Origin: Patiria pectinifera | Taxonomy: Eukaryota; Echinodermata; Asteroidea; Valvatida; Asterinidae | Length of the DNA: 64,000 nucleotides | Direction of reading: 5' to 3' | NCBI GenBank assembly: GCA_029964075.1 | Contig: CM057138.1 | Span: 13,634,932 to 13,698,931, forward strand | Shown here: piece by piece, positions 45,201-57,200 of the stretch | Position numbering within the stretch: the first letter of the stretch is position 1 | Layout of the letters: the number at the start of each line of letters is the position of its first letter | Program-made: the position numbers and the translations under genes | The notes under the pieces: model-generated | Database searches by the model: none | The model's input: only the letters and a program-made list of their open reading frames with translations | Told to the model about the DNA's origin: nothing

Positions 45201-48200
45201 TTTTTCCTGAATAAAACTGTCAGCAACGTATGATACAAGAAGGGAATATGGAATCTTCACAGTTTTATGTTTTATATTGTCCTGGCCACGTGGTAAGTTT
45301 AAATTATACACTTTGATAGGAAAAAAACATCATTAGTAGTAACAAATTTATTCTGTCATTCTCTCAATTCGTTTTTCAATGATTTCTTCCTTTATTTTTC
45401 CTGAATAAAACTGTCAGCAACGTATGATACAAATGGTGAAGTGAAAAACACCCTCCGCTTCCGATAACATACCTTGTCAAAAAAGCTTTAGGCCAGTACA
45501 GGTACATGAAGCAATACGGGGGAAAATTTGTGGGGGTGTTTTTTGTTTGCATTTTCTTTTTGGTGCTCATTGGAGCATTTACAAAATATGTATGCGTATT
45601 TTCGACCAAAATTATTTTCATTTGTAAAAATGATAGGATCTCTCGGGCTGCGGGTCCCGGAAGCAGAAATTAGCGTAACCTGCACGAACTGAAACTTGGA
45701 ATAAACAACCACCATGATAGTGAAACGTGCAAACTACTGTAACTTCATTTAGATAGCTTCAGTTGTAAAACATACCAACTTCTTTTACTAATAAACATAA
45801 TGAACAATCATGTGAATGCTTTGCAATAACCATACACGTATTTTTGACGAGCATTTTTTGAGTTTGTACGATTCAAGTCGAAAAATGTCAACAAAAGGAC
45901 TGCTCATTCAAACCAAGCACATTAATTACAGTTAGGCCTACCTTGGGCGAGCAGATTTTCGATGACGATCGAAGCTTTCTCAAGCGCTCCGCGAGTTAAA
46001 TCCAAAAGATCACTGATGTCAATCACAATGACAACTGTTATGTCCAAAGTCACCCCGATTGCGTTCGCAGAAAACTTGAAAACAACCACGATTGTTACCT
46101 GGTTGACTGAATACCTTACACTGAATTCCAAAGAGATCTATAAACAAAGGAAAACAATTGATAGAGTATTAAAGAATGTATGCTTACAGAGTTTTTTGTC
46201 AAAAAAATCCTTTGGTTTTCAACATGTGTTTCTAGTCAGTTAAAAACTATAGCTTCAACTCATTGCAATGAAACGCTCAGGGAATACTGACATCTGAAAA
46301 GTCCTAGCCAAGCGGAAGAGCCTCTACAACGCTATTGCGCTGGGCGTATATTGATTTTCAACCTTGATGTTCAATCACAAGACAATGGAAACCCTTCGGG
46401 AATTATGTGTCAACAAACCATACTGCGAAAACACAAGTGTATCATCAGCATGCATGCCAACAGCACTCTAGATAGACCAATAATCAAGGTTGTATACGCC
46501 AAACAGGTGTCTAATTTTTCACTTTTACGTCTGCAACGCTTTGCAAGTAAAAACTGCGCCTTTGTGAATAGGTACATGTAGTGTGGCCATCTATACATTA
46601 CCATTTACACAGGACATGTACTTCCCAGAAATAGGCTCCATGTAAAGTATTGCCTCAACGATAGACGTTGGAACGCATTGATGCATTGATGCTTGATGCA
46701 TTGATGCTAAAACGCGTGATGCTTGAACAAAGATGATTATGCTTCGCGCCATACGAACCATCAGGCGCTCATGGTTGGTCCCCCCATTCCAACACTCCTC
46801 CAAAGTTATCATAACAGGAAAATTACAGCCAATACAAGTGCAAACACAGTATGATCTAGCTGTTGGTGCTAACAGTGGACTCCAGGCCCAGGATATTATT
46901 ATTGCCCGAGTACTCGTGAATCACAGTGGACACTAAAGACCTTCCCTTTGATGGGCTGCAAAGTCTATTCAGTGGGCGAAGACGACTCAACAACACTTAT
47001 AATACTCACAGCATTGATGATGCTTAAACTTAAGTTCTTGTATTGTTCTGTTGTAGAATTCAAGTACGCATCGTCGAAAGTAGCATTCACACCATCCATT
47101 TGAATGATATCAAATGTTGCAGTATATGTTGTCTCCCCTGAAATGCAGAAACCAGGACATGATCTTTACTTAAGGTAAAAATAATCCCATGAATTCTGGT
47201 GACTCTAAGAACACATGTTTATGTGCATTACAAAGGAAGCAGGATGACATGTTAGTGTTTGATTAGTGGCTCCTTACGAAAGGACACAAGCAAGAAGGCA
47301 TGTTAATGATTAGTGGCTCTTTACTCACGCGAGGTCACAAGCAATAAATGATGTTAGTGTTTGATTAGTGGCTCTTTACTCACTCGAGGACACAAGCAAG
47401 TAGGCGTGTTAGTGTTCCATCAGTGGCTCCTTACTTACTCGATGACACAAGCAGGATGACATGTTAGTGTTTGATTAATGGCTCTTTACTCAGAAAAGGA
47501 CACAAGCATGTTGGCGAGTAATGTTAGTTTAGTTGTTTTTTACTCACGCGAGAACACAGACAAGGCGACATGTTAGTGTTTGATTAGTGGCTCTTTACTC
47601 ACGATAGTACACAAGCACGTTGGCGTGTGAGTGTTTCATCAGTGGCGTCCCACTGGTGTGGGTAATGTTCGGATACAGGGCCAAAATTCAAAAACGATTT
47701 TCAACTAAACAATGGCATTTTTAACGAATTAAACTTATTAAGAATTATATAGTGAACAAGCAGACATGGTTTCGCCAGGATGGGGCAAGGGGACGCTCCC
47801 CCCCCCCCCTCCTTCGAAAAAAGCCCCAAAAAAGCAGAAAGAAGGGGGTAAAACTTCAGGAAAAAAAAACAAGAAATAGGGTTGTGAAGCTATACTTTTT
47901 ATTAATGTTATACACATTTTACAAAATGGTTTTTGCATGGGTGTTAATGGGGGTGGGTGGGCAACAAATGTTCTTCCCCCTTCACCGCCCGCCAATTTTT
48001 GTTTTCCGAAACGACAACTGCATATAGGTGTACGCTATGACGTTTTGGAATTCACCTTTCTAAAAAAAAACATGAGAAGAAAGTAAATAATTTGAAAAAA
48101 AAAATTCGAACGTAACGAAATTGGGACTTTATTTCCCTTTTAAAAAATCTTCAGAAACCTCAGATTAGAAAAGAAAAAAAAAATCGGGTACAAAACGGCG

Positions 48201-51200
48201 ACTCGAGCCCACAACCTCACGGTGCAAAATCACGACCCTAACACGACCACAGGCACAACACTTTGGGTAAAAATAGTTATCTATCTGCGTTTGTATCACA
48301 AAAGTATCGCTGAGAGCGCTAAACAACCATGTATGTGAATATAGTTTGGGCAAAGAAAATTCGCCCCCGCCCACCCTAAAAAAAATGATCAATTAAGAAT
48401 ATGTAACAGAAAGTTCAAGGATTTTCAGGGAAAATGTGCGTTGCCCCTAGAAAAAATCATAGCGACGTCAATGCAAGCAGAAACAAGTCTAGACTTAAGA
48501 AAAAAAAGGATTTGGTATTTTTTTTTAAATTGACTACTGGTACTTCAGGAAAGAAATATGTGGTAGTTGATCATGTAGTGATTGATGTTAATGGATGGCT
48601 GGTCAATGCTGTTGTTTCAGTTTGTGATTCACTGGTTTGAATAAGTCAAATAATCATGATTATCATCAATGCAAATGTTATTACTCCTAGGCAAAGGAGA
48701 CACCTTGTGCACTACATTCATTGTCGCCGATTTGTCGTTAAATTCTACATTTCATTAAATCAATGCTAGCTCAAACATAATGCAAATGTTGTTCATTGTT
48801 TTCAAACATAAAATGAAAATGTCTTGTCAAGAGATACATCAATAAAAGCCCTATGAACAAGACTACATCGGGCATTTACAATGATCACCACCATAAAAGG
48901 CCAAAGACAAAGTCAAGATATATTTTAATAATACAATTAGACAAACAAAAGTGTTTCCAGCATATAAACAATGTCACTAGCTTTGGTTGGTGTTATTCTA
49001 CCTTCAGTGGTGGTTGGTGTTGTTGAGACTCCAACTACGGTGGTTGTTGATGTGGTGGTTGATCCTAAAGTGGTGCTTGATACAGGAGTGGTGGATGTAA
49101 CTGGAGGGGTGGTTGCTGCTGGAGTGGTGGTTGGTGTTGTTGACGGTCCATCTACGGTGGCAGTTGATGGAAAGGTGGCTGATCCTAAAGTGGTGGATGT
49201 TACAGGAGTGGCGAATGTTACTGGAGTGGTGGTTGCTACCGGTGGGGTGGTTAATCGTCGGCATCGGAACTGTTTTGAAGGCGGGGGGGGGGGGCAAGAA
49301 CCGCCGGTCACCGGTCAAGCCGGCCGTTGCAGTGTAGCAGCACAATTTAGAATTCATGCGTAGCACTCATTTCCGCAAAAGTGGCGGGTACAAGCGCTTG
49401 TGCAAAGAATTGGGGGGAGGCGACCCCTCCCCCAGTGAAAGGATTGGTTTTATGCACATCCCCTACCTCCCACTGTTTTATCAGGCATTTCTTGAGTGAT
49501 GCTTAATTCATTTGGTTCAGCCAGTTCCCCAGGTTGAAGAACAAATCATGGCATCAAATTTTGGACAATCACTGAATCTTTAACAGGGCCTTTTGCGCTT
49601 CAAAACAGATCTTTTCAACTCAACAATTCTTTTGACTCAAACTTTCAATGGCTTTGTAAAAAATCTTTTTCAAAACAACTGAATATTTTTTTCAAAATCC
49701 TTAATTTTGAATCGGTTAACAGTTGAGAATCAGTGAGACTTAAACACATTTGTCAATGGGTGGTTTTAGGATGCATGCTTTTCAATCAAAACTGACAAAT
49801 AAAATACTTGTAAAGTAGTTGATAGTGTGTTCTTATTCCTTATAATATAAGGAATATGTACATATACTTGGTCACCACTTTACAAATATTATTTGTAAAG
49901 TGGTGATCAAGTATATGTACATATACATATGTACATATTACTTGTACACATCAGTTAGTGTGGTATGATTTCCATATACTAATTTATGTAAACTTAAACA
50001 TTAAACGCATACGGAAGTGAAGAAAAACAAACACTTTTATAAGTGCACGTAATCCCTTCTTTTTAACTTGATGTTATTACTTACCAAGCTCATATGTGGT
50101 GGTTGGTTCTGGAGTGGAGGTTGGTTTTGGAGTGCTGGCTAGCTCTGGAGTGGTGGTTTGTTCTACTGATAGTTTTCAAAAGTAGATAACAAAACAATGT
50201 CATTTTAAGATAATTTAAAACAAAACAGTAAGATAAAAATGAAACAGATGCTGAGGGGTATGGTGGTTATTTTCATCAAGCCCTTTAATAGGTATGAAAA
50301 CCTTCATTGTGTCTTCCTTTTAACTTGATGTTATTACTTACCAAGCTCATATGTGGTGGTTGGTTCTGGAGTGGAGGTTGGTTTTGGAGTGCTGGCTAGC
50401 TCTGGAGTGGTGGTTTGTTCTACTGATAGTTTTCAAAAGTAGATAACAAAACAATGTCAATTTAAGATAATTTAAAACAAAACAGTAAGATAAAAAATGA
50501 AACAGATGCTGAGGGGTATGGTGGTTATTTTCATCAAGCCCTTTAATAGGTATGAAAACCTTCATTGTGTCTTCCTTATTTAGGATGATTCGTCCTTTTC
50601 TGAAAAAAAATAACTACATTACACTATCAAAGGGTTATTTCCTTTTTTGCAATGAACCTTGTACACACTCAAGACAGTAGTGTATAGCAATGCATTTGTT
50701 TTTCAATGGAAGTTGGGTATCAAAACAATTAAAGTTTAAATTATACACTTTGATAGGAAAAAAACATCATTGGTAGTAACGAATTTATTCTGTCATTCTC
50801 TCAATTCGTTTTTCAATGATTTCTTCCTTTGTTTTTCCTGAATAAAACTGTCAGCAACGTATGATACAAATGGTGAAGTGAAAAACACCCTCCGCTTCCG
50901 ATAACATACCTTGTCAAAACAGCTTTAGGTCAGTACAGGTACATGAAGGAATACGGGGGAAAATTTGTGGGGTTTTTAGTGGGGGTGTTTTTTGTTTGCA
51001 TTTTCTTTTTGGTGCTCATTGGAGCATTTACACAATATTTATGCGTATTTTCGGCCAAAATTATTTTCATTTGTAAAAATGATAGGGTCTCTCGGGCTGC
51101 GGGTCCCGGAAGCAGAAATTGGCGTAACCTGCACGAACTGAAACTTGGAATAAACAACCACCATGATAGTGAAACGTGCATACTACTGTAACTTCATTTA

Positions 51201-54200
51201 GATAGCTTCAGATGTAAAACATACCAACTTCTTTTACTAATAAACATAATGAACAATCATGTGAATGCTTTGCAATAACCATACACGTATTTTTGACGAG
51301 CATTTTTTGAGTTTGTACGATTCAAGTCGCAACATGTCAACAAAAGGACTGCTCATTCAAACCAAGCACATTAATTACAGTTAGGCCTACCTTGGGCGAG
51401 CAGATTTTCGATGACGATCGAAGCTTTCTCAAGCGCACCGCGAATTAAATCCAAAAGATTACTGATGTCAATCACAATGACAACTGTTATGTCCAAAGTC
51501 ACCCCGATTGCGTTCGCAGAAAACTTGAAAACAACCACGATTGTTACCTGGTTGACTGAATACCTTACACTGAATTCCAAAGAGATCTATAAACAAAGGA
51601 AAACAATTGATAGAGTATTAAAGAATGTATGCTTACAGAGTTTTTTGTCAAAAAAAATCCTTTTGTTTTCAACATGTGTGTATCTAGTCAGTTAAAAACT
51701 ATAGCTTCAACTCATTGCAATGAAACGCTCAGGGGATACTGACATCTTAAAAGTCCTAACCAAGCGGAAGAGCCTCTACAACGCTATTGCGCTGGGCGTA
51801 TATTGATTTTCAACCTTGATGTTCAATCACAAGACAATGGAAACCCTTCGGGAATTATGTGTCAACAAACCATACTGCGAAAACACAAGTGTATCATCAG
51901 CATGCATGCCAACAGCTCTCTAGATAGACCACTAATCAAGGTTGTATACGCCAAACAGGTGTCTGATTTTTCACGTTTACGTCTGCAACGCTTTGCAAGT
52001 AAAAACTGCGCCTGTGTGAATAGGTACATGTAGTGTGGCCATCTATCCACTGCCATTTACACAGGACATGTACTTCCCAGAAATAGGCTCCATGTAAAGT
52101 ATTGCCTCAACGATAGACGTTGGAACGCATTGATGCATTGATGTTTGATGCATTGATGCTAAAAAGCGTGGTGCTTGAACAATGATGATTATGCTTCGCG
52201 CCATACGAACCACCAGGCGCTCGTGGTGGGTCCCCCATTCCAACACTCCTCCAAGGTTATCATAACAGGAAAATTAAAGCCAATACAAGTGCAAACACAG
52301 TATGATCTAGCTTTTGGTGCTAACAGTGGACTCCAGGCCCAGGATATTATTATTGCCCGAGTACTCGTGAATCACAGTGGACAACAAAGACCTTCCCTTT
52401 GATGGGCTGCAAAGTCTATTCAGTGGGCGAAGACGACTCAACACCACTTATAATACTCACTGCATTGATGATGCTTAAACTTAAATTCTTGTATTGTTCT
52501 GTTGTAGAATTCAAGTAAGAATCGTCGAAAGTAGCATTCACACCATCCATTTGAATGATATCAAATGTTGCAGTATATGTTGTCTCCCCTGAAATTCAGA
52601 AACCAGGACATGATCTTTACTTAAGGTAAAAATAATCCCATGAATCCTGGTGACTCTAAGAACACATGTTTATGTGCATTACAAAGGAAGCAGGATGACA
52701 TGTTAGTGTTTGATTAGTGGCTCCTTACTCACGAAAGGACACAAGCAAGAAGGCATGTTAATGATGGCTCTTTACTCACGCGAGGTCACAAGCAATAAAT
52801 GATGTTAGTGTTTGATTAGTGGCTCTTTACTCACTCGAGGACACAAGCAAGTAGGCGTGTTAGTGTTCCATCAGTGGCTCCTTACTTACGCGAGGACACA
52901 AGCAGGGTGACATGTTAGTGTTTGATTAATGGCTCTTTACTCAGAAAAGGACACAAGCATGTTGGCGAGTAATGTTAGTTTAGTGGCTCTTTACTCACCC
53001 GAGAACACAGACAAGGCGACTTGTTAGTGTTTGATTAGTGGCTCTTTACTCACGATAGTACACAAGCACATTGGCGTGTGAGTGTTTCATCAGTGGCGTC
53101 CCACTGGTGTGGGTAATGTTCGGATACAGGGCCAAAATTCAAACGATTTTCAACTAAACAATGACATTTTTAACAAATTAAACTTATTAAGAATTTTACA
53201 GTGAACAAGCAGACATGATGTCGCCAGGATGGGGCAAGGGGGCGCTTGCCCCTCCCCCCTTCGAAAAAAGCCCCCAAAAAGCAGAAAGAAGGGGGCAAAA
53301 CTTCAGGAAAAAAAAACAAGAAATAGAGGTGTGAAGTTATACTTTTTATTAATGTTATACACATTTTACAAAATGGTTTTTTGCATGGGTGTTAATGGGT
53401 GTGGGATGGGCAACAAATGTTCTCCCCCCTTCACCGCCCGCGAATTTTTGTTTTCCGACAACTGCATATAGGTGTACGATATGGCGTTTTGGAATTCACT
53501 TTTCTAAAAAACATGAGAAGAAAGTAAATAATTAAAAAAAAATACAAAATGGCGACTCGCGCCCACAACCTCATGGTGCAAAATCACGACCCTATCGACT
53601 GAGCTATGGCAGGACACTATGGGTAAAAATAGTTATATATCTGCGTTCGTATTACAAAAGTATCGTTGAGGGCGCTAAACAACCATGTATGTGGATGTAG
53701 TTTGGGAAAAGAAAAATTCGTCCTCCGCCCACCCTAAAAAAAAAACAATTAAGAATATGTAACAGAAAGTACAAGGATTTTAAGGGAAAATGTGCGTTGC
53801 CCATATAAAAAATCCTAGCGACGCCAATGCAAGCAGGAAAAAGTCTAGACTTCAGAAAAATATAGGATTTGGTATTTTTTTAATTTTTTTATTTACTACT
53901 GGTACTTAAGAAAAGAAATATGTGGTATTTGATCACGCAGTAATTGACGTAAATTGATGGCTGGTCAATGCTGTTGTTTCAGTTTGTTCTTCACTGGTTT
54001 GAATAAGTGAAATAATCATGATTATCATCAATGCAAATGTTAATACTCCTAGGCAAAGGAGACACCTTATGCACTGCATTCAAGTGAGCTGATTTGTCGT
54101 TAAATTCTACATTTAGGATGATTCATCCTTTTCTGAAAAATTAACTACATTACACTATCTAAGGGTAATTTCCTTTTTTTTTCAATGAACCCTGCACACA

Positions 54201-57200
54201 CTCTAGACATTAGTGTACAGCAATGCATTTTTTTCAAGGGAGGTTGGGTATCAGAATAATTAAACTTTAAATTATACACTTTGATAGAAACAACATCATT
54301 AGTAGTAACGAATTTATTCTGTCATTCTGTCGATTTGTTTTTCAATGATTTTTTCCTTTGTTTTTCCTTGATAAAACTGTCAGTGACGTATGATCTAAAT
54401 GTTAAAGGTGAAAAACACCCTCTGTTTCCGATAACATGCCTTAAAAAAACATATATAGGTCAATACAGGTACATGGAGGAAAACAAGGGCAAATTTGTGG
54501 GATTTTTAGGGTTTTTTTTTTCATTTTCTTTTTGGTGCTGATTGGAGCGTTCACACAATATTTACATGTATGCGCATTTTCGGACACAATTATTTTTTTT
54601 TCTAAAAAAAATGATAGGGTATCTCGGGCTGCGAATAACCGAAAGCAGAAACTGTTTTGAAGGAGGGCAGGGGGGGGGGGGAAGTACCGTCGGTCACCGG
54701 TCAAGCCGACCGTTACAGTGAAGCAGCACAGTTTAGCAATGTATGCGTAGTACTCAGTTCCATAAAAGTGGTGGGTACAAGCGCTTGTGCAAAGAATTGG
54801 GGGGAGGCGACCCCTACCCCAGTAAAAGGATTGGGTGTCATGCAAATCCCCTACCTCCCCCTGGCCAACTCCCTAGTTTTGCCGCCCATGTGGTTCATAC
54901 TGTTGTTATAGTCATTTCTTCAGTGATGTTTAATTTATTTTGGTTCATTCAGTTCTTCAGGGGAAAAAACTCATGGGATCAAATTCTGACAACGGAGCAC
55001 ACATCTTTGAACTACCCGGCCTGACGCAGTGAGCTACCAATGCTGAAACTGGGGAACTAACGGATGCAACATTGTACTCTGGGTTTGCTGCAGAGTATCC
55101 AGGAGAAGGAAGGGTTAGTACACTGTAATAACATATGTAGTATTAACTCATAAAATGAAAATGTCTTGTCAAGAGATACATCGATAACAGTCGTAAGAAC
55201 AAGACTATACATGCAGGCATTTACAATGACCACCACCATACAAGGCCAAAGGCAAAGTCAAGATATATTTCAATAATACAATTTGACAAACAAAAGTGTT
55301 TCCCGCATGTAAACAATGTCACTAGCTTTGGTTGGTGTTATTGTACCTTCAGTGGTGGTTGGTGTTGTTGAGACTCCAACTCCGGTGGTTGTTGATGTGG
55401 TGGTTGATCCTAAAGTGGTGCTTGATACAGGAGTGGTGGATGTAACTGGAGGGGTGGTTGCCGCTGGAGTGGTGGTTGGTGTTGTTGACGGTCCATCTAC
55501 GGTGGCAGTTGATGGAAAGGTGGTTGATCCTAAAAAAGTGATGGATGTTATAGGAGTGGTGAATGTTACTGGAACGTTGGTTGCTGGGGGGGGGGGGTAA
55601 TCGTGGGCAGTGGAACTGTTTTGATGGAGGGAAGTCACCGGTCAAGCCAGCCGTTGCAGTGAATTGGGTGTCATGCACATCCCCTACCTCCCCCTGGCCA
55701 CCATCCTAGTTTTGCCGCCCATGTGGTTCATACTGTTGTATTAGGCATTTCTTCAGTGATGTTTAATTTATTTGGTTCACTCAGTTCTTCAGGGTGAAAA
55801 AAAATCGTGGGATCAAATTTTTACAATGACTGAATCCTTAACAGGGCCTTAAGCGCTTCAAAAACAGATTTTTTTTAGGTCAAACTTTCAATGGCTTTTC
55901 TAAAATTCCTTTCAAAACAACTGAGAATTTGTTTCCCCAAAATCCTTGATTTTAAATCGGTTAACAGTAGAGATTCAATGAGACTTAAACACATTTGTCA
56001 ATGTGTGGTTTTAGGATGTATGCTTTTCGATTTAAACTGACAAATGAAATACTTATAAAATAGTTTTTAGTGTGTTGTTCTTCCTAATATTTGTAAAGGG
56101 TTGATCAAGTATATATACATATACATATGTACATTTTACTTGTACACATCAGTAAGCTTAGTGTTGTATGATTTCCATATACTAATTGATGTAAACTTAA
56201 ACATTAAACGCATATGGAAGTCAAGCAAAACAAACACTTTTATAAGTGCAAGTGAGGTCTTCTTTTTAACTTGATATTATCACTTACCAAGCTCATATGT
56301 GGTGCTTGGATCTAGAGTGGTGCTTGGTTCTAGAGTGGTGCTTGGTTCTGGAGTGGTGCTTGGTTCTGGAGTGGTGCTTGGTTCTGGAGTGGTGCTTGGT
56401 TCTGGAGTGGTGCTTGGTTCTGGAGTGGTGGTGATTGACTTTGGAGTAGTGGCTGGTTTTGGGCTGCTGGTTAGCTCTGGAGTGGTGGTTTGTTCTACTA
56501 ATAGTTTTCAAAAGAAGATGTCATTTGAACATAATTTTAAACAAAACAGTAAGATAAAAATGGGACAGGTGCTAAGGAGTATGTGTTGTCTTTCTCATCA
56601 AGCCCTTTAATAGGTATGAAAGCCTGCATTGTGTCTTCCTTATTTAGGATGATTCATCCTTTTTTCAATGAACCCTGCACACACGCAAGACAGCAGTGTA
56701 TAGCAATGCATTTGTTTTAAAATTAGGTTGGGTATCAAAATAATTAAAGTTTAAATTATACACTTTAAGAGAAACAACATCATTGGTAGTAACAAATTTA
56801 TTCTGTCATTCTGTTCATTTGTTTTTCAATGATTTCTTCCTTTGTTTTTCCTTAATAAAACTGTCAGCAACGTATGATCTAAATGTTAAGGGTGAAAAAC
56901 ACCTTCTGCTTCAGATAACATACCTTGTCAAAACATTTATAGGTCAATACAGGTACATGGAGGAAAACAAGGGCAAATGTGTGGGTTTTTTTTGGGGGGG
57001 ACGCAATCTAACAGGACATGTAAAGTGTTAAATAATTGGCTCGTTGATAACAAACAAGCAAAAGAGCACGTTTGTTTGATTAACGGCTCTTTACTCGCAC
57101 AGCAATAAGCACGCAGGCATGTTAGTGTTTGATTGATGGCTCTTTACTCACAAAGAAACCCCAAGAGGGCATGCTAGTGTTTGACAAGTGGCTCTTAACT

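Larger units (their letters stand above)
28757..53650. repeat. Tandem segmental duplication, unit about 5 kb, five SEA-bearing copies
   Basis: Matching points recur: SEA exon 1 at 31535, 37129, 42159, 47010, 52461; SEA exon 2 at 30613, 36060, 41089, 45942, 51391; short Thr/Pro exon at 29577, (35330), 40037, 44713, 50085/50342. Introns match as closely as exons, including the minisatellite, the GTCGCCAGGATGGGGCAAG G/C element (37790, 42743, 47772, 53220) and the tRNA-derived SINE. Spacing between SEA copies is 5.6, 5.0, 4.85 and 5.45 kb. Confidence 0.9.

Noticed and set aside
28757-53650. Units as a pure assembly error
   Set aside because: Each unit carries its own private changes (hairpin, filler insert, deletions, altered SINE), so they are not simple repeats of one read set. 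Copy number still deserves long-read confirmation.
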